Below, piece after piece: positions 1 through 11,385 of a stretch of DNA of 64,000 bases (position 1 is its first letter; each line of letters starts with the position of its first letter). The position numbers and the translations under genes are program-made. The notes beneath the pieces were generated by a model. That model was given only the letters and a program-made list of their open reading frames with translations. It was not told the origin of the DNA and ran no database searches. This stretch comes from Posidonia oceanica. Its lineage: Eukaryota > Streptophyta > Magnoliopsida > Alismatales > Posidoniaceae. The stretch spans positions 58,804,001 to 58,868,000 of the forward strand of contig JAZBRS010000020.1 of NCBI GenBank assembly GCA_037176725.1, read 5' to 3'.

Positions 1-840
1 CATGCTTCATGCCTTTTGATGTGATGAATGTTTTCTATTTCTCCCATTATGTTGACACAGCACTTGCACATGCCATGCTCATGCCTTTTGCTTAATGTAT
101 GATTGCTTATATGCCATGACTTCATGTCTCTTTTCCCTTTCCGCATTTGCCATGCCTAGGAAAATTAGAGACATGCTTGCTTCCCCCTCTCGCTTAATCT
201 AAAAACTACAAAAAAGCAAAACATCAACATCTAGGCATAACTAGAGCCAAATCTACAGCTTCTCCACTGGCTTAATAAAATGCAAGTAAAAAACACTTAG
301 CATATTTACATGAATGAGCATATAGAAGCATGCATCCTCTCATCCCTTGAGTCCACCAACTCAATCTGAGAAGGACAGTCCCGGTCTCTCATTCAATGGC
401 TTCGGCATGGGACGAGCATCCAGTCTGTCCCCCTTTGTCCAAGGTCGTGTCAGTGTTTGTAGAGGGTACAACTCACTACTATTGCATGAGTCGAGGCCAC
501 CAACACACCATCGTTCGCTGCCTGAGCTTTGGCCAAGATTAAGGACAGCACCTACTTTCTATCCTGAGTCAATAACCTATACCCATGTGAGAGTCCAGAG
601 TAGTCGGCATAGCTGGTGAGAGAGCGCATGTTAGGACATGCATTCGCACGTGTGCCATTCATGCCACCTTAACAACCTGCATTGTGTCCATATTCTAACA
701 CCTATTGTTGTTTTTGCCTATCCATAGGTAGGTGCGAGGTCCTCAACAAGGAGCTCGACTTGTCACGGGAAGCTACCTGTGGTCCTCCTTCCTGTCCTCG
801 AGCTAGCTGTCGCCTCCGACAATAGCTTGTCTTAGGTCTC
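1..840 (+). other. Untranslated leader of B1
   Basis: Non-coding sequence before gag. Positions about 345-620 align by eye with the reverse complement of 56500-56790, the leader of the family A element; shared phrases include GGTCGTGTC followed by an AGAGGGTAC stretch and GAGGCCACCAAC. This shows that the two families share leader as well as gag. No open frame here is conserved between the copies. Confidence 0.6.
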
Positions 841-3401
841 GTGCTTCTGCTTTTAGCCACAGCCCCATCCGTACCTGCTTATGGTAAGCCATGGCCCAAT
901 AAACCAACGAGCCTCTTTCTTCTACTACTGGAGGAGATCCCGGTTTTGGTCCCTCCTTCTCTCACTTTGACTTCTGTTGTCCCTTCATCCCTTCTTGCAT
1001 ACCATTATCAGGCACATGGGAAATCCTTGCCTCTCACTCTGGGACAATGGCAAACCCTAGACAGTCTGGTGCTTGTCACCGAGTCTATTATGGTGACCAC
1101 CACTCAAGCTCCAAGAGTGTCGCCTGTTGTCCCTTCCCTAGGCCTTCCTGTTTCAAGAATCCAATCATCTGCAGCTGTCTCTGCTATAGGGTCTCTCCCT
1201 TTTGGCTCTTCTGCTTTCGTCCCCTTTATAGCGGCCGTCCTGTTGCCTCCAGGCTCGTCTATCGACGAGTCCTCTACCTTGCAAGCGCAGCATCTAATGG
1301 CTCTAGTGTAGAAGCTGCGAGACATGGCCTTTTCCCTTGATCCTACTTCAATCGTCCCTTTTCTTCTGACCCCTAAGGTTTTGGTGCAGCCCACTTTGGC
1401 ACTGCAAACTCACCTCACTGCACTTCCACCCTTACCATCACCCCACCTCCTTACAGCTTCAGCGATGGCGGTGCCATCTCTGCCTCCTACCTTTGCACAG
1501 CATGCTACTCCATCACCTGGTGGCTAGTCCCCTAGATTGGCAGGAGCACAGCACCCACTGAGTCCGTTGCCCGGGACTGTGCCAGTGCAACAGCTGCTAC
1601 TCCCACACACTACACCTTACATAGCACAGCATCTAGCATATCCATCTACCATGCATCAGCAAATACAGGCCCTAGCATGCTTGCCATTACACTCTTCACC
1701 CTTGCACGGGTATGCTGGCCCTCACGCTACGACACCAAGTCACGTGATGGTGGATCTGAAGGAGCGCTTTCACGTGACCCATACAGCATATGCATAACCT
1801 ACCATAGCTGCACCACATTCACCAGCAGTGATCTCGGATGCCCTCCTTGCTAGGATGGGTGATTTTGAGAGAGTACTTTGTCAAGTACAAAGCGGGGACC
1901 ACCAGTCCTACCAATTCAGGGATCTCAATTACTTTCCAGAGGCGATACTCCCTCTGAATTTCCACATCACGGTATTCGAGAAGTATAATGGTAGAGGCTG
2001 CCCAATCTCCCATCTGAGGGCGTACTACAGAGACCTCGCTCAACTTTAGGCTGACGAGAGGCTTTTAATCCGCTTATTCCAAAAGAGTCTTATCGGGCCT
2101 ACTCTAAAGTGGTTCACCTCACTTGACATGGCCTCGATTAAGACCTGGGATGACCTCAGTCAGGAGTTCCTCGAGCAGTACTCCTTCAACCTCGACTTGA
2201 TCCCCAAGCACGAGGATCTTGTCGTAATCCAATAAAGGCCCCACAAGCCATTCGAGGAGTATGTTGGTCATTAGCGTTCCCTAGCCACCAAAGTCAAGGA
2301 TAGACCCTTCGACAAGGAGTCTATCGAGATGATTATCAAGGGATCGTAGACAGTGATTGGGGCTCTGCTATGCATTCAGCCTATCACTAGCTTTGCATCA
2401 CTGATTAGAGCCAGCGCCCACGTGGAGAGCTCATTGTTAAGTCATAACTTCCCCATGCTCACTACATTGGCTAGGCAGGCCAACACCAATAGGAGCAACT
2501 GCCGTGACAGCAATAACAACTTCGCCATTGGCTACCCTGAGCAGCAAGCCGTTGCATACATCGAGTCCCCTATAGAGCCTGCCAATGCAGCAAGCTAGCC
2601 AAGCCCTACTTAGTTAGCTTATGCACCTAGTCTAGCACACACTTCACAGATCACCACCACCGTTGAGCCGGTGCATCACGTCACGCTAACTCGGCAAGGA
2701 CTGCAACCAAGGCAAAGACAACCTCGTCACGCTGAATGCGATTACACTCCTCTAGTTGAGCTGTTGAGTGTCATCTTTCCCTAAGTCGTGTCACTTCTGA
2801 GGCTCCCAGCTGTTCATTTGCCACCAAACCCACCTCCGCGGTGGCACAACACGAACCAGTACTGCAGTTTTCATTGAGCCATGGGGCACTTGACTGATAA
2901 CTGCATCACCTTGTAGGATGCCGTTCAGAACCTGATCGATCAAAAGGTCGTCAGCATTGTCACACAGGAGGCAGCACCTACATCAGCACCTGCACATACA
3001 CCTACACCAACACCGGCACACCCTAGCATAGCCAGCCCTTCCTTGCCTGAGCTTGCAGGCTTTGAGAATACTGGGACCCCAAGGGCCTTCTTCCTCACCC
3101 CTATCCTTTCTGAGTTCAGCTCTTCCCTGGTGGATCCTTCTGATCCCATCGGTGCAATATCCTCTCCTTCCCCCTCTCGGCTCGTTCGGAGGACGCTCGT
3201 GGAGGCAACAACATCACCAGCAAACTCTACAGCAATAGGACCATCGGTAGAATTCCCAGCAGCTCTAGTGCTCCCAGCATCACCATCAGTAGTCTCTGCA
3301 GCCTCACTATCCATCTCAGCATGCCCACCGGGCTCCAGTAGCATTGAGAACACCAGCAACGCTGGAGCGGATCTAGCACCTCCATCCCGAGGTTGCTGAC
3401 A
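841..3401 (+). pseudogene. gag: Decayed gag polyprotein of B1 (Tat-type)
   Basis: Encoded the capsid/nucleocapsid precursor of the element. The N-terminal third is Pro/Ser/Thr-rich. The retrotransposon gag core lies at about 1828-2470 (QFRDLNYFPEAILP, then WFTSLDM, then FLEQYSFNLDL), and a CysHis knuckle-like segment at about 2855-2930 ends in GHLTDNC. The order is the same as in the family A gag at 53.8-56.2 kb. Reading is broken by several stops, including those ending at 1311, 1527, 1797 and 2049 and others near 2233, 2272 and 2347; where family A can be aligned, most replace Gln, and one replaces Trp. Collinearity with A is lost just after a shared VDPSD motif (about 3130), and reading ends near 3400. 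Not functional as it stands. Confidence 0.85.
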
Positions 3402-4300
3402 AGTAAGTCCCTCCCACCTTCCCTTTTTGCTTGCTTTGTTTTTTGTTTGTTTCATGTTTTCTTCCATTAATAGAAAACCCATAAAAAGTATAAAATCCTC
3501 CAAAAAACCAAAAACATGCTATTACAATTACTGCATGCTCATTTTATTTCTTACATCCCAGAAAAATAAAAAAAATCAAATATAACCAAAATAACAAAAA
3601 CATGCTTTTCCCTTCTACTGGTTTTCGATTTTTATGTTTTATTAAAAACAAAATCCATAAAAATTACAAAACCCACAAAAACCCAAAAATATGCTTGCTT
3701 CCTGTTTAAAATCCATAAAAAATTGCAAAATCCAAAAAACCCGACTTTGGACAATAAGCAACGCCGAGAGGATGCCAAGCATTAATGTTTCAAATAGCGT
3801 TTACCCGAGTAATGCCATCTTGTCACATGTGGCCAAATGTGTGAGACCTAGAACAGATCAAAAAATCCCGCTGAGCACAACGCAAATTACAAGAGTGAGA
3901 TCAATCCAGAAGAGAGACTCCACTAGACATGGTGAGGACTAAAGTCAAGTAGAGCATAGCCAAAGGCTGTCCCTACACAAAGTAAAGGCTAAGGGTGCAT
4001 GCCGACTAGCCGAACTATTAACTCCTCACTGGGACTGCTACCCCAAGAGGGCCAAGAAACTACATAAATAGAAGAATTGAGAGCATGTGAGCCAAAAAGA
4101 AATGACATGATATGCACACTGGGAATAAAAGAAATATGAAGACAAAAGTCGAAGAAAGAAGGCACCCATGAGAGGTGTGACATGGATGAGCATCGAAGCC
4201 GCCATAACCTCCAACTGTAGTGCAACATTTGCCATCTGCACGAGAAGCATCATCTAGAGGGCCTAGCCCCACCCTCTGTGCGAAGCAACACGCTCCAATC
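3402..4300 (+). other. Non-coding 3' region of B1, A-rich part
   Basis: Starts just after gag with a consensus-like splice donor (GTAAGT at about 3400). Positions 3470-3760 hold degenerate direct repeats of an AAAATCCATAAAAATTACAAA type alternating with ATGCTT phrases. No gene was recognised in 3760-4300. Confidence 0.4.
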
Positions 4301-4660
4301 CCTCATGCAAGCTACAACTCTACCTCCCTGGCAAGGTTTGATGCAACTCCAGTCACTCATGAGGGGAAAAGAAATATCACTCAAAGAGCATCAAAAGAGG
4401 TAGTCAGTCCCCGAAGAGTTAAGACGGAGGCTATGAAGCTACATCCAACGCTTCTGCCACTCGTATGCAACCAAAGGCTATATTCTACAAAACTAAGGCC
4501 TCATCCAGAGCTAAGAATGAGAATGAGAGCCACCAACCACTACTTGCCATGGCATTGCTCGGGGATTAATGAATCTCCTGAATTAGGAAGTGTAGAAGCA
4601 TCCTCTCACCAATCAGCTACTTTAAATCCAAAGCCACCAAAAACACAATAATTGCATTAA
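4301..4660 (+). repeat. Conserved 3'-region block shared by B elements, copy 1
   Basis: About 340 bp that align closely (roughly 85% by eye) with 22600-22950 in the second plus-strand B element, for example both containing GTTAAGACGGAGGCTATGAA. The open frame is not obviously conserved as protein and no family was recognised, so I treat it as a structural block of the element's 3' region. Confidence 0.6.
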
Positions 4661-4689
4661 GAATCTATCTTCCCTTTCTCCCTATTTTC

Positions 4690-5300
4690 AAAAACTAGGG
4701 CCAAGGATGAGCACTTTTCAAAACATGGCAGCATCATCCATGCAAAACCCTTGCTCAGAGGCTCTGTATTTTTACCTATTTTTGGCTGCCCACTATGTCA
4801 GGTGGTCTGTGATGACCTGCATAATCTCAACTAATTGTCATGTCGCATGCACGTATTGAGACCATTGCACACCCCCATGATGGGTACTCGCATCCTCCTT
4901 GCTTTTCTCCCCAGTCTTGTCCGCCCACCTCGCTAAGTGGTCTATGATGACCGACATGTTTACAGCTTGCCTTTCCTTGGTAGAACATCGCATGCTTGCT
5001 TTAAGACCATTGCACACCCATGAAACGGGCCCATTCCGCATCTCGGTACCAAGGGCATTTTAGCTGCCTTTTGGTACCTTCTTGATGCCAAGGGCATTTT
5101 GGCTGCCTTTTGGTATCTTCCTTCTGATACTAGGGGCATCTTTTCACTATCCTATGGTATCATGCCCCCATTCGCATCAAGCTGACATCCCTAACTGTCA
5201 CGGGAGCATCTACAGACCTCTGCTGCACCTTCATGTTCGGTATTCCCGTTGCATTCCGCCCCTCACCTTCTACATCGGGCTGGTAGCCCTAACTACCTAG
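4690..5300 (+). repeat. Short duplicated units in the B1 3' region
   Basis: Two related units of about 125 bp (around 4800-4905 and 4925-5035), each ending in GACCATTGCACACCC, are followed at 5045-5170 by about three units of some 48 bp built on the phrase CCAAGGGCATTTT-GCTGCCTTTTGGTA, each able to fold on itself. Related units recur at 23030-23150 and 23420-23490. Confidence 0.5.
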
Positions 5301-5700
5301 ATGATATCCATCATGCTATCTAGCTTCTCAGTCGGTGAGTCCAATAATTTGCCACACCCCTCATCTTCTCAGATTGATAGCCACAACTATCTGATCAACA
5401 AGCCCGTCAAACTTGCCACGCCTCTCATCTCCTCAGGCTGGTACCCTTAACTACCCAGTTGACATCCGTCATATTATCTGGATATCTGGTCGATGAGTCA
5501 GATAACTTGCCATGCCCCTTCTCTTAGGCTGATAACCCCAACTATCTAGCGATGAGTCTGTCAACTTATCACACCCCTCATCTTCTTGGGCTAATAACCC
5601 CAACTATCTAGCGATGAGTCTGTCAACTTATCACACCCCTCATCTTCTTGGGCTAATAACCCCAACTATCCGGCAATGAGTCCGTCAACTTATCATGCTC
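5300..5700 (+). repeat. Tandem repeat of about 70 bp with CTGATAACCCCAACTATC core
   Basis: Near-identical units at about 5525-5700 (three copies), with looser ones before, carry the core CTGATAACCCCAACTATC followed by a GCGATGAGTCTGTCAACTTATCA phrase (shown here in part). The core matches the reverse complement of the repeat unit in the family A element at 42.8-43.6 kb, so the two families share an ancestral 3'-region repeat. Confidence 0.65.
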
Positions 5701-5784
5701 CTTTCACCTGGTGCCCCTCTTGGCACAAGTTTGGTAGCTTGTCATGCCCCATCTTCCTGGGCTGGGCAGCCATCAACTTATTGC

Positions 5785-6715
5785 CCAGCACCACACTGCA
5801 TAGCATTGCATTACATCGCATGTCATTGCATCTCATTGCATAAACACTGCATCCACTTTGCATCACAATGCATCACATCGCATTGCATTGCATTAGCATT
5901 GTGTTGTCATACTCCGCATAATCATCACATTACCTCCCGCATTCACATCACCTGACATTGCTTGCCCAGAGTCGATTCCTTGGCTTTCGCTTGCTCAATG
6001 TGTCATCCTCAGTATCGCATATTCCTCGCAGTATGCCTGCTCAGCATGACGCCCACCGCATTACGCACCCAGCATCGTATTCTCCACATTGCATGCTCAA
6101 CATGACACCATCGCATCACATGGCATCGCATCACATTGCATCACATCACATTTTGTCTTGTCGCAATGCATCATATCGCATTACATTGCATTGCATCAGC
6201 ATTGCGCTATCATACTCCGCACAATCATCACATCAGCTCCCGCATTCACATCACCTGGCATTGCATGCCTAGAATCGAATCCCTAGCTTCGCTTGCTCAA
6301 CGTGGCATCCTTAGTATCGCATACTCCTTGCAGTATGCCTGCTAAGCATGACCCCAGCAGCACTGCATGCCCAACATCGCATTCTCAGCATTGCATGCTC
6401 AACATGACATCCTCAACGTCGCATGCATCAGCATCAATATCACATCGCCAACATCGGCACATCCTACTCATCAACAGCATTTCTTGCTCAGCATGTCACA
6501 CTCAGCATCGCATGACTGGAATCAACCTCTTGGTTTGCATGTTCAACATGGCATCCTTGGTTTCGCTTCCTCAACATCACATCATCAACATCGACATCGC
6601 ACACGTTACATCAACATAAGCATGCATCACCCACACGCACCCCCAGCGGAGTTCATCGCACATGAGCATTAGCATAAGCATCGCACTAGCATTAGCAGTA
6701 GCATCTGCATTTGCA
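5785..6715 (+). repeat. GCATTGCATCACAT-type low-complexity repeat
   Basis: Degenerate repetition of GCATTGCATCACATC-like words with interspersed CTCAACATGACATCC phrases. The repetition keeps several frames open by chance, giving His/Ser/Ala-rich translations that I do not consider genes. A parallel tract lies at 23870-24720 in the second plus-strand B element. Confidence 0.7.
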
Positions 6716-6719
6716 TTTC

Positions 6720-6868
6720 AGCAACGAGTCATGAGTTTCGGTGCATCCACCAAATAAGTGACTCAACGCCAACAGCAAACACCACCCTCTTGTAGGCATT
6801 AGGCGGGGTGTCTTGTCAACCCTAAGCAACGGTCTCGCTACTCTTAACCTCGCTCAAGGAGGGGCATC
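6720..6868 (+). promoter_or_regulatory. Pre-PPT block and polypurine tract of B1
   Basis: The PPT AAGGAGGGGCATC (6856-6868) directly abuts the LTR start TGTTGACACC; it primes plus-strand DNA synthesis. The 140 bp before it (from a CAACGAGTCATGA phrase through GGTGTCTTGTCAA) recur before the PPTs at 24968, 11105 (minus strand) and 42220 (minus strand). This conserved block marks the 3' end of all four elements. Confidence 0.8.
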
Positions 6869-9174
6869 TGTTGACACCCCAGTTTGAGGCCACTTGTTAG
6901 TGGACTCCTCTGGAAGAGCTTACTCCAATTGCAACATGGCAGACCCAAACACCATAAACCAACCACCTTCCCACAAACCCACTCAAAACCCTAAACCTAT
7001 CCAGAACCACAAACCCACTCAAAGCCCTAAAACCATCGAGAACCACAAGCCCAAAGCCCATTAGTTATCAAGCACACAAGGAAACAGGCCCAAGATCAGC
7101 CAGTAGACTCTACCATAGTTCAGGTGTGACTAGCCAGCGCTACCTATCAGTGTAAACTATCAGCGTGATCATCTAGCACAACATGCTGGCGACAATCCCC
7201 TGTAACAGTAACAACTACTGAAGGATCAATTCATCCATTCACCTTTGGACCATAGATTTCGTGCTTCTCATTGGCTCGCATGGATCTAAGTGTGTGCCTT
7301 GATGTGCCTAGACCATCATACCCTTCATCCACATTTAAATCCCAATCAAATCCCATTGTCTTACATCCCAACCAACCATTCAAATTCTGTTACACATCAA
7401 CAACTCCCATGCAACGAGCTTGCCTACAAAACCACCTCCATTGCCGACGTCCAAGCCTTTGGTTGCTCTCCCACACCTCTAGACTCTTGGCTCCACTCTT
7501 GGCTCCACTCTTGGCTCCACTCTCGGCTCTCCTCCCGACTAGAAGCCCACCTTTGCCGATGAGAAACCTGCCCTTGCAACCACAGCCAACACCCAACCTC
7601 CCTAGCCGAGCAATCCTTCCAACTCTGGCCACCCAAGCCTCTCCGGCCACTGCAAACGCATTGCATACCCACACACAGTCCGAGCTATGCAAACCTGAGC
7701 TCCTCCGCATCCCAGCAACCTTCGCCTTCATCACACTAGAGCGTCAACAACCCGAAGAACGTCTGCCGCAAGCCAACGTCAGGAGGGACAACCCACCTAT
7801 CAACACAGGTGAACAATTACTCTCTAGCTTTGTTGCTTCTTCCTCTTGCCATGCATTGTGTAACCAACATTTGTTTATGTCGCATTTCATATGTTTTCCC
7901 AGTTTTGTTTCCTCTATTTCGTCTGGCGATGGGTTGACTATCTGTGTGAGGCCGTTGGCCATTGAGCACGGGCCATGACCTATCTCCACGTGTGCATTCT
8001 CCTCCCAACTCCTCCCCAATGTTCAAAACACGTCTGTGGCCTTGGAGCTAGCCTCCTCTGGCCAATAGTCCATTGACAATGATGGATGTCGCATCACAGT
8101 GGGTGGAGGTGGAGAGAAGATTTGTCATTGAATTTTGGTTTTAATCACTCGCATTCATGTTTCTCTAATGTTTTCCATCGTCATGAATCTTCCTACAGCA
8201 TGTTTGCATGTTTTTGTGTTTGGTTTGGCATCAGCTTCCATGGTTTTCCGGTGATGAAGGCTTACTGTCTTTAATCTGACATACCTGGAGCGCGACCATC
8301 TGGCGTATAGGTCTAGTGAATAGACCTAGCACGATTTACTGGCGCGAGGTTCCCTAGGTCAGATCAGACAGTAGAGTGGAGCACCTTTTCAGCTGATCTT
8401 GCTCATGCACGTCAAGATTTCAATCCTTCGCACGATTTTGCCAGCGTTGCATGGATTCATGAATGTTTTTGGTTTTTGTTTGCATCCATTAAGACAATGA
8501 TGCTTACTGTCTGGAGTTCTTAGGAACTGAGGCGCAATGATCCAACGTACTTCTCTAACGGATTGTATAGACGCGATTCCTATGCATGAGTGCCCTAGTT
8601 CAGAACAGTGGTAGCGTGGTTGAGCATTAGGTTGCATGATTTACCACATGATTTTTGTTTATTGTATTCAGATCTGTTCTCTCTTCATGATTTCTACATA
8701 CATCATGGCATCTAGGCATACATCAAGAGCATGCATTCATATTTGCATGGCATCACATATTGCCCTTGAGGAATACATTAATCGGCATTCAATTGCCTAC
8801 ATTAGACACACAAACAAGCAAATGAGCCTAGAAAGACCAACTCGTCAGGCACATGGCGTGGGAGTGCCTAACACCTTCCCCATGCGTAACAAGAGTCCTT
8901 ACCCTTTCTTTGGGCCACAATGACCATTGTGTCTCATCCATTAGCACAGATCATCTTATTTACAATTTTGCATGCATACCATGTTTTGTATTTGATTTTT
9001 CTCGTCTTCTGATTTAATAGACTAGGTGGTGACTCCATTGTCCTATCTTTGTTTTCTTCGCATTTGGTGGTTTCGAGTCGAGTTCTCCTCAAATTCACCA
9101 TTCCATCGTGACCTTATTAGATTCGCACGCATGGCTCTCTCTCCAGTTGCACTTGCCGACCCCTGTCGCTAACA
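6869..9174 (+). mobile_element. LTR of family B, B1 3' copy
   Basis: Starts TGTTGACACC right after the PPT and probably ends ...CTAACA at about 9174. A degenerate TATA box (CTACAAAAC, 7424-7432) corresponds to the CTATAAAAC of the other B LTRs. A possible splice donor (CAG|GTGAAC) lies near 7808. The conserved block with CCTAGAAAGACC and TGCCTAACACCTTCCC is at 8826-8905. Long frames inside it (for example 7271-7978) are not conserved between LTR copies. The 5' boundary is firm, the 3' boundary is estimated. Confidence 0.7.
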
Positions 9175-11104
9175 TGGTCATAAAGGGTAAGGACTCCTGT
9201 CATGCATGGGGAAGGTGTTAGGCACCCCCAAACGACCGACGAGTCGATCTTTCAAGGCTTGATTCGCTCGCATATGTGGCTATGTAAGCATGAAGATGCC
9301 AAATAATGTATGCCTAAGGGCAATAATGTGATGCCTTGCATGAATGCATGACTCTTAATGAATATCTAGGGATGGATGCATGATGCTAAGCGAATGTGGG
9401 TAAAACTAGCAAATAAACTAGATCACATCAAGAGATGACCTAGATCAGACAAAAAATCAAGCAAGCAAGGGCTCAACTACAATGTCTATCTTCTAACCTA
9501 GGTGACCTCGTGCCTGTGAATCATGCTAGATTTGTATGCTAGATCTATACGCTAAAGGCTCATGCCCTAGGTGTTGCAGTCTCAGAAAGCAAGCTATCAT
9601 CGCTCAAATGGAGGATTGAAACGATTCGAAATCAACAATCAAACATCGGGGAAGCTAGAAGGAGAACCAAGGAATGGATTAAAGCTACCAAATCAAAATG
9701 AAGATATGTGCCTCACCCTCCCCATCTCCGTTGCACGATGCTAGAATCCTCTGGTTTCGGCGACCATGGAAAGGGTCGTGAATCCAGGGAGCTTAGTCAT
9801 GGCTTATGGCGGATGAACAGGAAGGGAGATAAAAAGAAAATGATGCAATGCACGGCGAAGAAAATGGGATGCAAGTGGCTATCGGTCCTCTGCTCAGTGA
9901 CGTCGAACCCATCTGTCATAGGATGGAAGGTTGGCCGAAATGGGAGGCCACGTGCTCAGTGACACATCACGGTGGAGTTGGGTGCCAGAGAAGCTATGTA
10001 GGGATGGGTCCCGTTCGAGCTCAACGGCCGACAGCCTCGCAAGAAGCCATGAACTCATCATAGAGGATGCATGAATGCGATGAAAACCGAGAGAGGAAAA
10101 CCGACGTAAAACCAGTCCGGTGAGCAACAAGGAAGCCACACGACAACTGAACTACGCTAAGGGAGGAAATGCTTACCTATATGGATGCACAGATGTGCTC
10201 TCCTGCCGGTTTATGACTCGTGATAGTTCCTCCGAAGCTTGGGAAGCAATGGTCTGGTACGGACATGGCTAGGAAACTGAGGTTGTGTCCGGTCACAGAG
10301 GGTGCTCTCACTCTCACTCAAGGATGGCAGGATGAAGGTGGTGGAGATGGAGGACTGTGCTCGGCTAGGCGATGGATGTTGTGCTGGCTCTTAGGTCGTT
10401 CTCTACGTGTCGGGTGCATGCACAGTGTAAAAGTATGGGCAAATGCTAGAGCACGTAGGGTGCTAGGAGCAAGAGAGACAAGAACTAGAGAGACCAGAGA
10501 GCAGGAGTGACCAGCCAAAGAGATCAAGAGAGCCTTTACATAGGCCCTGGAGGTGTTTTATAGGTGGAAGTTTGCATGAAGGCCATGGATGGATAACAGT
10601 TTTTTTGCATGGTTGGCTTGGATTAAAACCAAGGGATTGGATGGGGATTTTAATTTGGATGAGGGGTGTGATGGTCCACATACACCAAGGTTCACGCCTA
10701 GATCCGTGTGAGCCAATGAGAAGCAAGGATTGAGTGTTCCCAACCCAAATGGACAACTCTGTCCTGAGCAGAAATTTAATCTATCACAGGGCAACATATG
10801 CCATGCCATCACGATTGTGAGTCATGTTGAGCATGTACGCCTGCTGTATATGCGATTGGGCCACACTATGCCTGGCGCAGAGTCTAGTTGCTGGATCATG
10901 GGCCTGAATGCTTGGATGTTTGGGCCACCAATAGGCTTTGGGCTCTAGGTGTGGTTAAGGCTAAAGGTTTAGTGTGGGTTTGTGGTGCTGGATAGGTTTG
11001 GAATGCGGGGTTGGTTTTGGGAAGGCTAATAAGGTCTACCGCGACCAGAGCACATTCTTTCGGAGGAGTCCACCGACGAGTGCTGCAAGATCGAGGTGTC
11101 TACA
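9175..11104 (-). mobile_element. LTR of family B, inverted remnant
   Basis: Read on the minus strand it begins TGTAGACACC at 11104, directly after a PPT, has a good TATA box CTATAAAAC (10554-10562), a splice-donor-like GGTAAGC at about 10174, and the conserved CCTAACACCTTCCCC block at 9185-9265. Its 3' end is truncated where it meets B1 at about 9174, so the two LTRs stand tail to tail. Confidence 0.65.
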
Positions 11105-11380
11105 GATGTCCCTCCCTGAGCGAGGTGAAGGGAAGCAAGACCGATGCTTAGGATTGACAAGACACCCCTCTTGAGTCCACGAGATAGCGATGTTGTTGTT
11201 GGCGTTAAGTCACTTATTCGGTGGATGATGCGAAAATCTTGACTCATTGCCCATGAAAATGCTGATGCGGATAAGGATGCTGATGCGGGTGATGTTGAAT
11301 GCTAATGCCGGTGGGCATTGAGCTCCACTGGGGATATGTGAGGCTTTGCACGATGACTATGCTGAAGGGGCATCTATCAT
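11105..11380 (-). promoter_or_regulatory. PPT and pre-PPT block of the inverted B element
   Basis: On the minus strand AGGGAGGGACATC (11105-11117) precedes the LTR, and the upstream 150 bp match the pre-PPT block of the other elements (GTGTCTTGTCAA, GAATAAGTGACTTAACGCC). The rest, to 11380, has GATGCGGATAAGGATGCTGATGCG-type short repeats (named here in part). The solo LTR at 11386 interrupts this remnant; nothing recognisable of its gag is found on the other side. Confidence 0.65.
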
Positions 11381-11385
11381 CCACC
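11381..11385 (+). repeat. Target-site duplication, left copy (CCACC)
   Basis: The five bases immediately before the solo LTR are CCACC, identical to the five immediately after it (17047-17051). Five bp is the usual duplication length for Ty3/gypsy integration. Confidence 0.85.

Larger units (their letters stand above)
1..9174 (+). mobile_element. Family B Tat-lineage LTR retrotransposon, 3' part, gag-only (B1)
   Basis: The window opens inside this element, so its 5' LTR and primer site are not seen. In order it holds a non-coding leader (1-840), a decayed gag (841-3401), a long non-coding 3' region with repeats (3402-6855), a PPT (6856-6868) and an LTR (6869-9174). Leader and gag are collinear with the minus-strand family A element at 53.8-56.8 kb, which assigns it to the Tat lineage of Ty3/gypsy. 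No protease, reverse transcriptase or integrase similarity was found between gag and LTR. It is either a pol-less non-autonomous element or an element that lost pol by deletion; the similar 3' region at 22.6-25.0 kb favours a family trait without proving it. Confidence 0.8.

Noticed and set aside
7271..7978. 235-codon frame in the B1 LTR
   Set aside because: LTR sequence; the aligned regions of the other B LTRs do not keep the frame.
11365..11380. GAAGGGGCATCTATC before the solo LTR as a PPT
   Set aside because: It resembles the PPT but is separated from the LTR by other bases including the CCACC duplication; true PPTs here abut TGTTGACACC directly.
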